This document shows, piece after piece, positions 7,271 through 18,108 of a stretch of DNA of 64,000 nucleotides. The stretch covers positions 1-64,000 of the forward strand of contig NZ_JAFKRG010000009.1 in assembly GCF_019038415.1 (NCBI RefSeq), in the 5' to 3' direction. The DNA comes from Synechococcus sp. CCY 9618 (GTDB lineage: Bacteria; Cyanobacteriota; Cyanobacteriia; PCC-6307; Cyanobiaceae). How positions within the stretch are numbered: the stretch's first letter is position 1; every line of letters starts with the position of its first letter. The notes under the pieces were generated by a model. That model was not told the DNA's origin and searched no databases. It saw only the letters and a program-made list of their open reading frames with translations. Position numbers and translations under genes: made by a program.

Positions 7271-9646
7271 TTACCTGTCCGGTGGGGGCGCGGCTTTCCG
7301 CAACCGGCCGGGGATCGCCTGCTCGTAGGTGTGGCGGAGTTGCTCCAGCTCCAGGGCCAGCAGGGACTGACCGGCCCGGCTCACGCTGAGACGGGAATCC
7401 GCCACCACGGTGCCCAGGAGCTGGGCCGGCAGCGGTTCGCCGGCGGCCGCCGCCGCCTCCAGGGCCTGGCGCCAGGCCGCCTCCTGTGCGGGCGCCACGC
7501 TCACCAGCAGCCGGGCGCCGCCCTCGGCGAACAGCAGCCGGTCGGGGCGGCCGGCGCCGGCAGGGAGCTCCAGATGGGCCCCAAGGCCGGAGGCGATGCA
7601 GGCTTCGGCCAGCGCCACCGCCAGACCGCCATCGGAGAGGTCGTGGGCGGAGCGCACCAGGCCGGCGGCAATGGCCTGGCGCAGGAACCCCTGCACCCGC
7701 CCTTCCAGGGCCAGATCCACCCGGGGCGGCCGGCCCGTGAGCCAGCCGTGGACCACCTCCAGGTAGCTGCTGCCCGCCAGCCCCAGCCGCTCGTCGCCGT
7801 TCTCCTCCAGGGGCACCCCCAGCAGCCACACCCCATCCCCGGGTGCCCGCCAGGCCAGACCGGTGACATGGGCCAGATCGTGCACCAGCCCCACCATGCC
7901 CACCACCGGGGTGGGATGGATCGGCTGCATGCGGCCGTCCGGCAGACGGGTCTCGTTGTAGAGGGAGACGTTGCCGCCGGTGACCGGCGTGGCCAGGGCG
8001 CTGCAGCCCTCCGACAGGCCCCGGCAGGCCATGGCCAGCTGCCAGTAGCCGGTGGGGGTGTCGGGGGAGGGAAAGTTGAGGTTGTCGGTGACCGCCAGAG
8101 GTTCGGCGCCGGTGCAGGAGAGGTTGCGGGCCGCTTCGGCCACCGCCGCCATGGCGCCGCGCTCAGGATCCAGGGCCACCCAGCGGTTGGGGCAGTCGAC
8201 CACCGCCGCCACGCCACGGGTCGCCGCCGCCATGGCCCCCGCCCCCTGCTGGGGCCGCAGCCGGATCACCGCCGCGTCGGCACCACCGGGCAGCACCACC
8301 GTGTTGGCCTGCACCTGGTGGTCGTACTGGCGGTAGACCCAGCGCTTGCTGGCGATGGTGGGGTCATCCAGCAGGCGCAGCAGCACCTCGCCCCAGCCCA
8401 GCACCCCCGCCGCCAGGGCCAGGCCCGCCCCATCGGCAGGCGGCAGCTGGTCTTCGCTCCAGTTCCAGTGCTCGCGGATGGCGGCCGGCGGCTCGGCCAG
8501 CAGCTCGTGGTGGTTCACAGGCGTGTCGTCCGCCAGGGCACTGGCGGGCACCTCGGCCGCCACCTGGCCGTGCTGCAGCACCCGCACCACGTTCTCCTGC
8601 AGCACCCGGCCCACCACCGCCGCCTGCAGGCCCCAGCGGCGGAAGCGGGCCATCAGGGGCTCCTCCCGGCCCGCCGCCACCACGAACAGCATCCGCTCCT
8701 GGGATTCCGACAGCAGAAATTCGTAAGCGCTCATCCCTGATTCCCGGGCAGGCACCCGGTCCAGGTCGAGTTCGATCCCCAGACCGCCCTTGGCCGCCAT
8801 CTCCGAGCAGCTGCAGGTGAGGCCGGCGGCGCCCATGTCCTGAGCCGCCAGCACGTCACCGCTCTGGAAGGCCTCCAGGCAGGCCTCGATCAGTCCTTTC
8901 TCCAGAAACGGATCCCCCACCTGGACCGCGGGCCGGTCGTCGAGGGAGGCCTCGGTGAGCTCGGCGCTGGCGAAGCTCGCCCCTCCCATGCCGTCCCGGC
9001 CGGTGGTGCTGCCCACATAGACCACCGGATTGCCCACCCCCACCGCCCCGGAGCAGACGATGTCGTCGGTCTCCATCAGGCCCAGGGCCATGGCATTCAC
9101 GAGGGGATTGCCGCCGTAGCTGGGATCGAAGGCCACCTCACCGCCGACGGTGGGCACGCCCACGCAGTTGCCGTAGTGGGCGATGCCGGCCACCACCCCC
9201 TCCATCAGACCCACGTTGCGCTGGTCCTCCAGGGGACCGAAGCGCAGGGCGTTGAGCAGGGCGATGGGGCGGGCCCCCATGGTGAAGATGTCCCGCAGGA
9301 TGCCCCCCACCCCGGTGGCGGCCCCCTGGAAGGGCTCCACGGCGGAGGGGTGGTTGTGGCTCTCGATCTTGAAGGCGAGGCGCTGGCCCTCACCGAGATC
9401 CACCACGCCGGCGTTCTCGCCGGGCCCCACCAGGATCCGGGCTCCGGTGATGGGGAAATTCCGCAGCAGGGGCCTGGAGTTGCGGTAGCAGCAGTGCTCC
9501 GACCACATCACGCCGAACATGCCCAGCTCGGCCCGGTTGGGGGCCCGGCCGAGACGGCGCACGATCTCGTCGTAATCGCCCTGGCTCAGGCCCTCCTTGC
9601 GCAGGGCCTCGGGTACCGAGAACGACGGGGTCGGGGCAGAAACCAC
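7271..9646 (-). CDS. purL: Phosphoribosylformylglycinamidine synthase, large subunit
   Basis: PurL converts FGAR to FGAM with ATP and glutamine-derived ammonia, together with PurQ and PurS. I take a GTG start at 9646, giving 791 residues, the normal length for the small PurL type. The open frame extends far upstream, but that part overlaps the PRC-barrel gene and shows no homology. Recognisable parts are [46 protein letters not shown] (the ATP-binding site), and the repeated half with [15 protein letters not shown]. It is followed by purF and preceded by the PRC-barrel gene on the same strand. Confidence 0.95.
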   Translation of the reverse strand: MVSAPTPSFSVPEALRKEGLSQGDYDEIVRRLGRAPNRAELGMFGVMWSEHCCYRNSRPLLRNFPITGARILVGPGENAGVVDLGEGQRLAFKIESHNHPSAVEPFQGAATGVGGILRDIFTMGARPIALLNALRFGPLEDQRNVGLMEGVVAGIAHYGNCVGVPTVGGEVAFDPSYGGNPLVNAMALGLMETDDIVCSGAVGVGNPVVYVGSTTGRDGMGGASFASAELTEASLDDRPAVQVGDPFLEKGLIEACLEAFQSGDVLAAQDMGAAGLTCSCSEMAAKGGLGIELDLDRVPARESGMSAYEFLLSESQERMLFVVAAGREEPLMARFRRWGLQAAVVGRVLQENVVRVLQHGQVAAEVPASALADDTPVNHHELLAEPPAAIREHWNWSEDQLPPADGAGLALAAGVLGWGEVLLRLLDDPTIASKRWVYRQYDHQVQANTVVLPGGADAAVIRLRPQQGAGAMAAATRGVAAVVDCPNRWVALDPERGAMAAVAEAARNLSCTGAEPLAVTDNLNFPSPDTPTGYWQLAMACRGLSEGCSALATPVTGGNVSLYNETRLPDGRMQPIHPTPVVGMVGLVHDLAHVTGLAWRAPGDGVWLLGVPLEENGDERLGLAGSSYLEVVHGWLTGRPPRVDLALEGRVQGFLRQAIAAGLVRSAHDLSDGGLAVALAEACIASGLGAHLELPAGAGRPDRLLFAEGGARLLVSVAPAQEAAWRQALEAAAAAGEPLPAQLLGTVVADSRLSVSRAGQSLLALELEQLRHTYEQAIPGRLRKAAPPPDR

Positions 9647-9674
9647 CGGAAGGCGCGGCAACGGCCCCCCAGTA

Positions 9675-10514
9675 TCAGATCCAGGGGTCGTCCTGGTCGT
9701 GGGGCTCCCGGCCCCGGTAGCGGTCGCGGCGGGGGGCCTGCGGCTCCGGTGGGGGCTCCTGCGGTGGCTCACCGATGTCCTCCTCGGGCCAGTCCTCGAG
9801 CGGATCGGGCCCCTCCTCCTGCGGCTCGTAACGGCCCCGGCGGTCTTCCCGGTCCGGGTCCCGGTCCCGCTCGAGCCAGGGGGCCTCGTCCTGGAACGCC
9901 TCCGGCCAGGGAGGTTCCTCAAGCCAGCCCTCCAGCCGCTCCTCGACGCGGCCGCCCACCTGCTGCACCTGCTCCCTCCAGCGGCGGGAGCGGCGCAGAA
10001 ACTGCTGCCGCACACTGGAGCGGGCCACCGGCAGATCGTCCAGTCCCTTCAGGGCGGTGAACACCCGTCCGGGCTGCTGGTCGACGATCCGCTCGGGGCT
10101 GAGCCGCCAGCGGCTGCTGCCCGGCAGCCGCGGATCGCTGCGGGCCACCAGGTAGTGGAGGATGCGGCCGCTGCGCAGCTCCACCGCCGCATCGGCCACC
10201 ACCCCCAGGGGGATGTCGTCGGTCCCGGTCAGGGCCGCGTCGATCAGGGTGGGCAGGCGTTCGAGGGTGGTCGCGTCGGTTTCGGCCGGCTCCCCCTTGA
10301 CGAACACCTCCTGCTCGCCGAGTCCCCGCAGCTGGTCGAGCCGCCAGACCAGCCGCCGCTGGGCGAAGGCCGAAGGGCGGCTGGCCCAGCCCAGCAGTCG
10401 GTGGACCGGCGGGTGCATCCAGGCCAGCACCCCGGCGCCCCGTTCGAGGCCCTGATCGCAGCGCACCTGCCGCCGCAGCAGATCGCTCAGCAGCAGCTGC
10501 TCGGGAAGGCTCAC
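9675..10514 (-). CDS. PRC-barrel domain protein
   Basis: This is a 279-residue soluble protein. Two beta-barrel-like stretches ([23 protein letters not shown] and [24 protein letters not shown]) look like PRC-barrel modules. The C-terminal 80 residues are Pro, Glu, Asp and Arg rich and probably disordered. The molecular function is unknown. The gene sits 4 bases from the dnaN stop and 28 bases before purL on the same strand, the order I recall for many picocyanobacteria, where it is a conserved hypothetical near the origin. Confidence 0.75.
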   Translation of the reverse strand: MSLPEQLLLSDLLRRQVRCDQGLERGAGVLAWMHPPVHRLLGWASRPSAFAQRRLVWRLDQLRGLGEQEVFVKGEPAETDATTLERLPTLIDAALTGTDDIPLGVVADAAVELRSGRILHYLVARSDPRLPGSSRWRLSPERIVDQQPGRVFTALKGLDDLPVARSSVRQQFLRRSRRWREQVQQVGGRVEERLEGWLEEPPWPEAFQDEAPWLERDRDPDREDRRGRYEPQEEGPDPLEDWPEEDIGEPPQEPPPEPQAPRRDRYRGREPHDQDDPWI

Positions 10515-10518
10515 GACC

Positions 10519-11700
10519 TCAGCTGCTGCGGATCTGCACGGGCATCACCAGGTAGGTGAAGGGGTCATCCGCCTCCACCGGGGCGATCACGGCCGGGGTG
10601 GTGGGGGCGTTGCACTGCAGCACCACCCGGTCGGAGGCCATGGCCTTGAGGCCGTCGAGCAGATAACGGACATTGAAGGCGATCTCGATGGTCTCCCCCT
10701 CGATGACAGCCGCCAGGGATTCCGAGCCGCTGCCCACGTCCTGGGCGTCGGCCCGGATGGTCACCGTGCCGGGGGCGGGGTCGGCGCTGATCTTGACCAC
10801 GTTGTTGTGCTGGTCGGCCAGCACCGCCACCCGCTCGAGGGCAGCGATGAAGGCCCGGCGGTCGAGCACCAGGCGCCGGCTGAAGGAGGGGGGGATCAGC
10901 TGCCGGTAGTTGGGGTAGGTGCCGTCGAGGCTGCGGCTGGTCAGCACCTGATCGGCGGAGAGAACCACCACCTGGCCCCGCTCGCAGAACAGGCTCAGCG
11001 GCTCCTGGGAAGCGCGGCTGGAGAGGATCCGCTCCAGCTCCCGCAGGGACCGGGCCGGCACCGTGACGGAAAAGCCATCCAAGCCATCCCCTTCGGCTTC
11101 ACCGGCCTCCCCATCGGGGGTGGACCCGGATTCCACCGCGTGGGAGAGGCGCTGCACGGCCAGACGGTGGCCATCGGTGGCGGCGCACTCCAGACCCTCG
11201 CCGTCCAGGCGCAGGTGCACGCCGGTGAGGAGCTGCTTGTTCTCGTCCGGGCTGCTGGCGAACAGCGTGGCCCGCAGCCCCTTGACCAGGGCATCGGCAT
11301 GGAAACGGATCGGCGTGCCGCTCTGGCTCAGGGGCAGGTCGGGGAAGTCGTCGGCGGGCATGCCGCGCATGCGGTAACTGCCCGAGAGATTGGTGAGCTC
11401 CACCTGCTCCTCCCCCTCCGGACAGCTGAGGCTGATGGGGCTGTCGGTGGCCAGGCGAGCCACGATCTCGCCGAACATCTTCGCCGGCAGGGTGATCGCG
11501 CCGCTGGTCTCGACGGCGGCCGGCACGCTGGTCTGGATGCCGAGGCTGAGGTCGAAGCCGGTGAGGCTGAGTCGGCCGGTGCCCGCATCGGCGGTGAGCA
11601 GCACGTTGGCCAGAACCGGATGGGTGGGCCGGCTGGCCACCGCACGGCTGACGAGCTGGAGACTGGCGCTGAGTTCAGCCTGGGAGCAGACCAGCTTCAT
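10519..11700 (-). CDS. dnaN: DNA polymerase III sliding clamp (beta subunit)
   Basis: The beta clamp encircles DNA and tethers polymerase III. The 393-residue protein begins MKLVCSQAELSASLQLVSRAV and ends YLVMPVQIRS, the normal clamp end. It has the three repeated clamp domains (for example VLANVLLTADAGTGRLSLTGFDLSLGI, TGVHLRLDGEGLECAATDGHRLA). The ATG at 11700 was chosen because the upstream in-frame codons are Pro/Ala-rich with no clamp homology. It is the first gene of the dnaN-PRC-purL-purF run. In picocyanobacteria dnaN usually marks the replication origin. Confidence 0.97.
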   Translation of the reverse strand: MKLVCSQAELSASLQLVSRAVASRPTHPVLANVLLTADAGTGRLSLTGFDLSLGIQTSVPAAVETSGAITLPAKMFGEIVARLATDSPISLSCPEGEEQVELTNLSGSYRMRGMPADDFPDLPLSQSGTPIRFHADALVKGLRATLFASSPDENKQLLTGVHLRLDGEGLECAATDGHRLAVQRLSHAVESGSTPDGEAGEAEGDGLDGFSVTVPARSLRELERILSSRASQEPLSLFCERGQVVVLSADQVLTSRSLDGTYPNYRQLIPPSFSRRLVLDRRAFIAALERVAVLADQHNNVVKISADPAPGTVTIRADAQDVGSGSESLAAVIEGETIEIAFNVRYLLDGLKAMASDRVVLQCNAPTTPAVIAPVEADDPFTYLVMPVQIRSS

Positions 11701-12066
11701 GGCAGGTGCCGGGGATGCCGAGGCGGCGATCGGGAGGCCCCACGGTTTCACAGGGCGGGGTAAAGCGCAACGGGCGGGTCTCCCGACTGTTCAGAGGATC
11801 AAAAGGGTTTGTTGAAGGAAGAAAACAGCCCGTCGTCATAGGGGCGGGGGAAAACGGGTAAAGAGATCGACTTCCCTTGCCACCACAGGCATTCGTGGGA
11901 CGATCCGTTGGGGAAATGGCGGCGGAACGACACGCTTTGGAGTGGTTTTCCCCTGATTCCCGGGCCTGGGGAAACCGGCGGCCCGATGGGGGGCTTCCCG
12001 CTCCCCGTTCTCTCCAGGCCGTGAGGGAGGAATGCCCCAGGATTTCCCCAGACGCTTCCGCGACCG
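11701..12066. other. Gene-free region upstream of dnaN; candidate replication origin
   Basis: These 366 bases between dnaN and thrC contain no convincing gene. On both strands they hold five copies of a TTTCCCC motif: reverse at 11847-11855 (GGGGAAAAC), 11910-11917 and 11968-11975, and forward at 11946-11953 (TTTTCCCC) and 12042-12050 (ATTTCCCCA). Cyanobacterial DnaA boxes are of the TTTTCCACA type, so these could be degenerate boxes. An A+T-richer stretch (11797-11830) lies beside them. The dnaN promoter must also be here. Origin function is inferred from position and the repeats. Confidence 0.45.
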
Positions 12067-13125
12067 TCAGAAGCCCATCACCTTCGCCACGGTGTCCGTT
12101 TCCGGGGCGATGCCGGTGTGGAAGTGGGCGTCGTTGTTCTCGATCGCCGTGGTGGGGTCCTTGAGGCCGTTGCCGGTGAGCACGCAGACCACCGTGGCAC
12201 CGGCCGGCACCTCCTCCCGCCGCTTGATCAGCCCCGCCACCGACGCCGCGCTGGCCGGTTCACAGAACACCCCTTCCCCCTGGCCCAGGAGCTTGTAGGC
12301 CTCGATGATCTCCGCGTCGGTGACGGCCATGAAGTCGCCGTTGCTTTCCTTTCGCGCGTTGAGGGCGTTGTCCCGGTTCACCGGGTTGCCGATGCGGATC
12401 GCCGTGGCGATGGTGTCGGGCTGCTCCACTGTGTGGCCCAGCACCAGCGGGGCGGCACCGGCGGCCTGGAAGCCCATCATCCGGGGCAGCACGCTGCTGT
12501 GGCCGGCCTGGCGGTATTCCTTGAAGCCCATCCAGTAGGCGCTGATGTTGCCGGCGTTGCCCACCGGGATGCACAGCCAGTCGGGGGCCTCGCCGAGGGC
12601 ATCCACCACTTCGAAGGCGGCTGTTTTCTGGCCCTGGAGCCTGTAGGGGTTGAGGGAATTGACCAGGGTGACCGGGTAACGCTCGGCCACGTCGCGCACG
12701 ATCGCCAGGGCCCGGTCGAAGTTGCCCTGGACTGCCAGCACCTCGGCGCCGTAGAGCAGGGCCTGGGCCAGCTTCCCCTGGGCCACGTAGCCGTCGGGAA
12801 TCAGCACGAAGGCGCGCATGCCGCCCCGTCGGGCATAGGCCGCCGCCGCCGCTGAGGTGTTGCCGGTGCTGGCGCAGATCACGGCCTCGGAGCCCGCCTC
12901 CTTGGCCTTGCTGACGGCCATGGTCATGCCCCGGTCCTTGAAGGAACCGGTGGGGTTGAGACCGTCGTACTTGAGAAACACCTTGACTCCCCGGCCCACC
13001 CGTTCAGCGATCACCGGGGCCGGGATCAGGGGGGTGGCTCCCTCCCGCAGGGTGATCACCGGGGTGGCGTCGGTGACGGGCAGCCAGGCGCGGTAGGCCT
13101 CGATCAGTCCCGGCCAGTCCTGCAT
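12067..13125 (-). CDS. thrC: Threonine synthase
   Basis: ThrC converts O-phosphohomoserine to threonine using PLP. The 352-residue protein has the PLP lysine in [11 protein letters not shown] (about residue 62), the phosphate-binding [13 protein letters not shown], and the fold-II glycine loop [14 protein letters not shown]. It is the short class of threonine synthase. The start is an ATG at 13125 ([14 protein letters not shown]); the frame is open further upstream to 13278, so a slightly longer N-terminus is possible. It reads away from the origin candidate's dnaN end. Confidence 0.93.
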   Translation of the reverse strand: MQDWPGLIEAYRAWLPVTDATPVITLREGATPLIPAPVIAERVGRGVKVFLKYDGLNPTGSFKDRGMTMAVSKAKEAGSEAVICASTGNTSAAAAAYARRGGMRAFVLIPDGYVAQGKLAQALLYGAEVLAVQGNFDRALAIVRDVAERYPVTLVNSLNPYRLQGQKTAAFEVVDALGEAPDWLCIPVGNAGNISAYWMGFKEYRQAGHSSVLPRMMGFQAAGAAPLVLGHTVEQPDTIATAIRIGNPVNRDNALNARKESNGDFMAVTDAEIIEAYKLLGQGEGVFCEPASAASVAGLIKRREEVPAGATVVCVLTGNGLKDPTTAIENNDAHFHTGIAPETDTVAKVMGF

Positions 13126-13219
13126 GGTGGGCTGCCGGCCCAGACGCCGCAGGGCTCGAAGCAGGGGCACAGGGGACAGCGGCGAGGCTGACGTCAATGT
13201 AGGTCTCCGGTCCGGGGCG

Positions 13220-13828
13220 TCAGGGGGCGGGGGCGGTCGGGACCGGCTGGGCCGGTTCCGGTGCCGCCTGCGCATCATTCCCCCGCAGGCCGTCGAGGGG
13301 GGATTCGGAGAAGAAGCGCACCAGCTCGCCGATCGAGGAGGCCTTGGAGAGCAATCCCATCAGGGCCGGGATGCTCACCTCCAGCTCCCGGGTGGGGTAA
13401 GCCTTCAGGAAGGAGATCACCGAGAGGGCGCCCTTGTTCTGATACGTGCCGATCACCATGGCCGAGCGCAGAGCCGGCACACCCACCTCGGGGGCCTTGA
13501 GGGGAAACAGGATCCGGGCCAGCCGCGCCAGGATCGCCTCGCCGATGCGGGTGTTGAGCAGCCGGCTCATCAGCACGAGCGGCAGCCGCACCGATTCGTT
13601 CAGCAATCTGCTGACCTCCTTCGGGTTCTGACGGCTGAGGCTGATCACGTCACCCAGCAGACCCCTGGCCTCGCCGGTGGTGGCCAGGTGCTCCAGATCG
13701 GCGACCGGTATCGAGCGACGGAAGGCCCCGCTGGTGAAGACCAGGTTCTGGGTGGCGTACGCCGCCGGCGAGGACCAGCACAGGCCCAGGCCCAGGGCAG
13801 CGGCAACGAGCCTTCGCCGCTTGTTCAC
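13220..13828 (-). CDS. Secreted DUF1400-like protein
   Basis: The 202-residue protein has a signal peptide ([18 protein letters not shown]) cleaved near residue 25. The mature part resembles DUF1400, the N-terminal domain found in cyanobacterial alpha/beta hydrolases: [21 protein letters not shown], then helices. Here the hydrolase domain itself is absent, so it is a stand-alone DUF1400 protein; catalytic activity is not expected. The C-terminus is Pro/Ala rich. It is encoded in the same direction as thrC and the kinase gene upstream, with short gaps. Confidence 0.65.
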   Translation of the reverse strand: MNKRRRLVAAALGLGLCWSSPAAYATQNLVFTSGAFRRSIPVADLEHLATTGEARGLLGDVISLSRQNPKEVSRLLNESVRLPLVLMSRLLNTRIGEAILARLARILFPLKAPEVGVPALRSAMVIGTYQNKGALSVISFLKAYPTRELEVSIPALMGLLSKASSIGELVRFFSESPLDGLRGNDAQAAPEPAQPVPTAPAP

Positions 13829-13863
13829 GGATGTCTCCCTTGAATGTGGCGACTCTAAGGACC

Positions 13864-15804
13864 TCAGGCCCCTGACACCCCTGCGGCCAGGCGCACCTCC
13901 GGGGCCACCAGCACGTCGCGCAGCAGGTGCACCACGCCCCTTTCGGCCAGGCCCCTGGCCACCTGCAGGCCCATGCGCCGCAGATCCGGCTCTCCCAGCA
14001 CCCGGGGCAGGCGCCTGAGCAACAGGGAAGGTTCGAAGCCCGGCAGGTCCCGCAGGATGGCCACCAGCTGCTGGATGGGTTCCAGATCCAGCAGCGGCGG
14101 AGACTCCTGGCCGGCCGGCCGGCCCCGCAGCCCCGGGGGCAGGAGGCGGGTCGGCAGGCGCCGGCCGATCCGCAGAGTGGTGTTCCAGGCCAGGGAATCC
14201 ATCTGCAGCACCAGGGCGTCCACCAGTTGCTGGCGCAGCAGACCGCCGTTGGGGGAGAAGAGGAAATCCAGCACCTGATCCAGCAGGCCGTCCAGGTCCA
14301 GCTGCTCCTGCAGGGAGGCGCTGGCCACCAGGCTCTCCAGCCGCTGCCAGCGGAACTCGTCGCCGTCGTAGAGCATCTCCCGCAGGCTGCGGCGCAGCTC
14401 CGGGTCGGGGTCTTCCATCAGCCGGCGGGCGAAGTAGGGGTAGGCGGCGCCGAGAATCTTGAAATCCGGGTCGACGCTCAGGGCGATCCCCTCAAGAGTC
14501 ACCAGGGAGCGGATGATCAGGGCGTAATAGGGGGGCACCTGGAAAGGGAAGCGGTACATCACCCCGGAGAGGTCGTCGGTGACCGCCTTGAAATCCATCC
14601 GGCTCACCCCCATCTCCAGGGCCTGCCCGAAGACGTTCTCGAAGGCCGGCACGATCGGCTCCAGGTTCACTTCCTCCCCCAGGAAGCCCAGCTGCACGAA
14701 ATCCTTCGAGAGGGCGCCGAAGTCGCGGTTGACCAGGTGCACCACCGCCTGGATCAGGCCCGTGCGCGCCTCCCGTGTCACCTCGCTCATCATGCCGAAA
14801 TCCAGATAGGCCAGGCGGCCGTCTGGAAGGGCCAGCAGGTTGCCGGGGTGGGGATCGGCGTGGAAGAACCCATGCTCCAGCAGCTGCTGCAGGCTGCAGT
14901 TCACTCCGACCTCCACCATCTCGTTCGGGTCGATGCCGAGGGCGCGCACCGCTTCCAGGTTGGTGAGCTTGACGCCGTCGATCCACTCCATCGTCAGCAC
15001 CCGGCGGCTGGTGGCCCGCCGATGGATCGCCGGCACGGCGATGCGGGGGTTGTGGCTGTGCAGGCGGGCGAAGGTCTCGGCGTTGGTGGCCTCGTTGATG
15101 TAATCCATCTCCTCGAACACCCGCTTGCCGAGCTCATCGATGAGCCCCACCAGATCGCTCTTGATCACGCCCACGTTCCGGTTGAGCCAGCCGGCGATGT
15201 TGCGGACGATGTAGAGATCGAGGGTGATCTGCTCTCGCAGGCCGGGCCGTTGCACCTTCACCGCCACGCGTTCGCCGCTCTTCAGCAGGCCGCGGTGCAC
15301 CTGGCCGAGGGAGGCGGCGGAGATGGGCTCCTTCTCCAGGGAGGTGAAGATCGTGTCGATCGGGGCTCCCAGGTCCTCCTCGATGCAGGCCATGGCCAGG
15401 GAGCTGTCGAAGCCGGGCAGCTGGTCCTGCAACTGGGCCAGTTCCTCCAGCAGCACGGGGGGAATGATGTCCGGGCGGGTGGAGAGAGCCTGGCCCGCCT
15501 TGATGAAGGCGGGGCCGAGGGCGACGAGCAGTTCGGCGCATTCCCGGGCCCGTTCGCGGGCCCGGACCGGTGTGGCCAGCTGGCCGGTGAACCAGTCGAA
15601 GCTCACGCCGAGGAGATACAGGCTGATCGGGACCAGGGTCTGCCAGACCCTCCGGGCCAGGCGCGTCGGATGGCCGGCGTAGATGCGGGTGATGGCGGCC
15701 GGGTCGTAGCTGAGCAGGCCCGCGGCCTCGAGGAAGTCGCCCATCTCGACGCCGGGGTTCTGGCGCTTGGGAGTCAACGCAGGGGCTGGGGGGGAGGAGA
15801 CCAT
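13864..15804 (-). CDS. ABC1/AarF (UbiB-family) atypical kinase
   Basis: This 646-residue protein belongs to the UbiB/ADCK/ABC1K family, which supports isoprenoid-quinone metabolism; cyanobacteria and plastids have several. It has the family's KxGQ motif (AFIKAGQALSTRPDI), the Ala-rich nucleotide loop (ISAASLGQVHRG), the VAVKVQRPG lysine strand, the HADPHPGN catalytic loop and LDFGMMSEV. Two hydrophobic segments may lie near the N- and C-termini. The exact substrate is unknown. It is transcribed divergently from recN. Confidence 0.92.
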   Translation of the reverse strand: MVSSPPAPALTPKRQNPGVEMGDFLEAAGLLSYDPAAITRIYAGHPTRLARRVWQTLVPISLYLLGVSFDWFTGQLATPVRARERARECAELLVALGPAFIKAGQALSTRPDIIPPVLLEELAQLQDQLPGFDSSLAMACIEEDLGAPIDTIFTSLEKEPISAASLGQVHRGLLKSGERVAVKVQRPGLREQITLDLYIVRNIAGWLNRNVGVIKSDLVGLIDELGKRVFEEMDYINEATNAETFARLHSHNPRIAVPAIHRRATSRRVLTMEWIDGVKLTNLEAVRALGIDPNEMVEVGVNCSLQQLLEHGFFHADPHPGNLLALPDGRLAYLDFGMMSEVTREARTGLIQAVVHLVNRDFGALSKDFVQLGFLGEEVNLEPIVPAFENVFGQALEMGVSRMDFKAVTDDLSGVMYRFPFQVPPYYALIIRSLVTLEGIALSVDPDFKILGAAYPYFARRLMEDPDPELRRSLREMLYDGDEFRWQRLESLVASASLQEQLDLDGLLDQVLDFLFSPNGGLLRQQLVDALVLQMDSLAWNTTLRIGRRLPTRLLPPGLRGRPAGQESPPLLDLEPIQQLVAILRDLPGFEPSLLLRRLPRVLGEPDLRRMGLQVARGLAERGVVHLLRDVLVAPEVRLAAGVSGA

Positions 15805-15908
15805 GGCTGGGGAGCACCGCCGCAGCGCCGGCAGGCGGAACCCCCTTCTAAACGAAAGTCACAGCCGCTACGGTCGGGCCACGTACCGATCGCTCGCCGG
15901 AGGCCTGG

Positions 15909-17627
15909 GTGCTCACGGGTCTGCGCCTCGAGAACATCGCCCTGATCGAGCGCCTGGAACTGGCGTTCTCGGCCGGCTTCACCGTGCTCACCGGCGAGAC
16001 CGGCGCCGGCAAGTCGATCCTGCTGGATGCCCTCGATGCCCTCCTCGGTGGTGCCCAGGGCAGCCAGGGGGCCCGGCTGCTGCGCCGCGGCAGCGAGCGG
16101 GGCCGGATCGAGGCCAGCTTCAGCCTGGTGCCGCCCTTGCTCAAGTGGCTGGAGCGGCAGGAGCTGGAGGCTGAGGAGGGGGAACTGTTGCTCAGCCGCG
16201 ACTGGCGGCTGCAGGAGGGGCGCCTCACGAGCCGCCACCGGCTCAACGGGGTGGTGGTGAGCCGCGCCCAGGTGCTGGAGCTGCGGCCCCTGCTGCTGGA
16301 TCTCACGGTGCAGGGCCAGACCCAGCAGCTGGGTCGGCCCGGGCAGCAGCGGCGCTGGCTGGATCGTTTCGCCGGAGACGATGTCACGTCGGCCCTCGAG
16401 GCCAGCCGTGCTGCCTGGCGACACTGGAAAGGGGCGGCCCAGGCTGTGGAGCAGGCCCTGGCTGAGCAGGAGAGTTTCGCCCGCGAACGGGGCCGTCAGG
16501 AGGAGCTGCTGGCCGATCTGGAGGCCGCCGGTCTCGAGGATCCCCAGGAACGGCAACGGCTGCAGGCCGAGCAGGACCGGCTGGCCCACGGGGTGCGGCT
16601 GCAGGAGGGGGTGATGGTCCTGATCAGCCGGCTGATGGAGGGCGTCGAGGGGGCACCGTCGGTGCTGGATCACCTGGCGGCCTGCGACCAGGAGCTCCAG
16701 ACCATGGCCGGCCTGGACGGCAGCGTGGTGGAGCTGCACGGGGCCTGCGCCGATGCCATGGCCCGGCTGCACGACCTGTCCAGGGATCTGGATCGCTACG
16801 GATCGCTGCTGGAGAGCGACCCGGAGAGCCTGGCGGCCCTGCAGGAACGCATGGCCCAGCTCAAGGCGCTGGAGCGCCGCCATGGCCACGACCTCGCAGC
16901 GCTGATCACCCTGCGCGACCGGCTGCGGGAGCAGCTGGGGGAGTCGGGCTCCGGGACTGCCATGGCCTCTCTTCAGGCGGCAGAAGCCGCCGCCCGTCAG
17001 GCCCGCGATCGGGCCAATTCCCTGCTCACCCTGGCTCGCACCGCCGCCGCCGGCACGCTGGAGGAGGAGCTGATGGCGGCCCTGCGGCCCATGGGCCTGG
17101 CCAATGTGCGTTTCGCCGTGGCGCTCGCTGCGGCGGAACCCGGTGAGGAGGGGGCGGATGCGGTGCAGTTCCTGTTCTCGGCCAACCCGGGCCAGTCGCC
17201 GGCTCCCCTGGCGGAGGTGGCCTCAGGCGGCGAGATGAGCCGCTTCCTGCTGGCGCTGAAAACCTGCCTGGCCGCGGCTGATCCCCATGTCACCCTGCTG
17301 TTCGACGAGATCGACGCCGGGGTGAGCGGCAGGGTGAGCGGCGCCATGGCCCAGTTGTTGCGGCGGCTGGCGGAACGACGCCAGGTCTTCTGCGTCACCC
17401 ACCAGCCCCTGGTGGCGGCGGCGGCCCAGCACCACTTCCGCGTCAGCAAGAGCGTGGAGGCGGGCCTCACCCACACACGAGTGTCCCACCTGCGGGACAC
17501 TCGCGAACGCCAGGCCGAGCTGGCGGACCTGGCCGGCGGCGACAGCGGCGAGGCCCACAGCTACGCGGCCAGCCTGCTGAGTTCAGGAGCCGCGATCGAC
17601 CCCGACAAGCTCGAGCGGGTGGCCTGA
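15909..17627 (+). CDS. recN: DNA repair protein RecN
   Basis: RecN is an SMC-like ATPase that helps recombinational repair of double-strand breaks. The 572-residue protein has Walker A (TGETGAGKSILLDAL) near the N-terminus, a long helical coiled-coil middle (about 165-400), the ABC signature ASGGEMSRFLLALK and Walker B LLFDEIDAGVSG. Start is GTG at 15909; the fold begins immediately (LTGLRLENIALIERLEL). It is transcribed divergently from the ABC1 kinase. No operator was recognised in the 104-base gap. Confidence 0.95.
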   Translation: MLTGLRLENIALIERLELAFSAGFTVLTGETGAGKSILLDALDALLGGAQGSQGARLLRRGSERGRIEASFSLVPPLLKWLERQELEAEEGELLLSRDWRLQEGRLTSRHRLNGVVVSRAQVLELRPLLLDLTVQGQTQQLGRPGQQRRWLDRFAGDDVTSALEASRAAWRHWKGAAQAVEQALAEQESFARERGRQEELLADLEAAGLEDPQERQRLQAEQDRLAHGVRLQEGVMVLISRLMEGVEGAPSVLDHLAACDQELQTMAGLDGSVVELHGACADAMARLHDLSRDLDRYGSLLESDPESLAALQERMAQLKALERRHGHDLAALITLRDRLREQLGESGSGTAMASLQAAEAAARQARDRANSLLTLARTAAAGTLEEELMAALRPMGLANVRFAVALAAAEPGEEGADAVQFLFSANPGQSPAPLAEVASGGEMSRFLLALKTCLAAADPHVTLLFDEIDAGVSGRVSGAMAQLLRRLAERRQVFCVTHQPLVAAAAQHHFRVSKSVEAGLTHTRVSHLRDTRERQAELADLAGGDSGEAHSYAASLLSSGAAIDPDKLERVA

Positions 17628-17764
17628 GGGCCCCACGGTTGAACTGTGGAGACGCGATGCCAGATCGGGAAACCGGCGCTGATGGGCGGGGATCCGGATC
17701 GATCGGGCCCACCCCAGGGGCGCCGCAGGAAAGAAGCTGGACGCAGAGAAATCATCGAGGGGCC

Positions 17765-17992
17765 ATGGCCTTCAGCACCAACGATCCTCTCGTCGATGCC
17801 ACCGCCGGTGCCGCTGCCGACCTCTCGGCTGCCGACGGTTGCCTGGGTCGCACCTGCCTGAAGTGGGGCCCGGACGGAAAACTCACAGCCTTCGATCTGC
17901 AGATGGTGATGCAGAAGTTGCGCCTGGTCGATCACCAGCTTGTCGGCCAGGAGGAGGGCGAGGATGCATCCGCCACCCTCCAGAACAACTGA
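17765..17992 (+). CDS. Small hypothetical protein
   Basis: This is a 75-residue acidic protein starting MAFSTNDPLVDATAGAA after a GAGGGG ribosome-binding site. It contains CLGRTCLKWGPDGKL, which has two cysteines four residues apart and could bind metal or form a disulfide. No family is recognised. It lies 137 bases after recN on the same strand. Coding status rests on the ribosome-binding site and the regular codon use. Confidence 0.6.
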   Translation: MAFSTNDPLVDATAGAAADLSAADGCLGRTCLKWGPDGKLTAFDLQMVMQKLRLVDHQLVGQEEGEDASATLQNN

Positions 17993-18108
17993 CCCGGAAG
18001 GCCGGAACTTGTTGGTTCAGGGTCGTGATAAGAGAATCGGTCCAAGAGATTGTGAATTGACGGCATATCCTCCCTACGCTTGAGGGTGACATACGATCAG
18101 GTTGACGC

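Noticed and set aside
11877-12164. Open frame of 95 codons across the dnaN-thrC gap
   Set aside because: It overlaps the thrC 3' end, has no ribosome-binding site and no recognisable domain.
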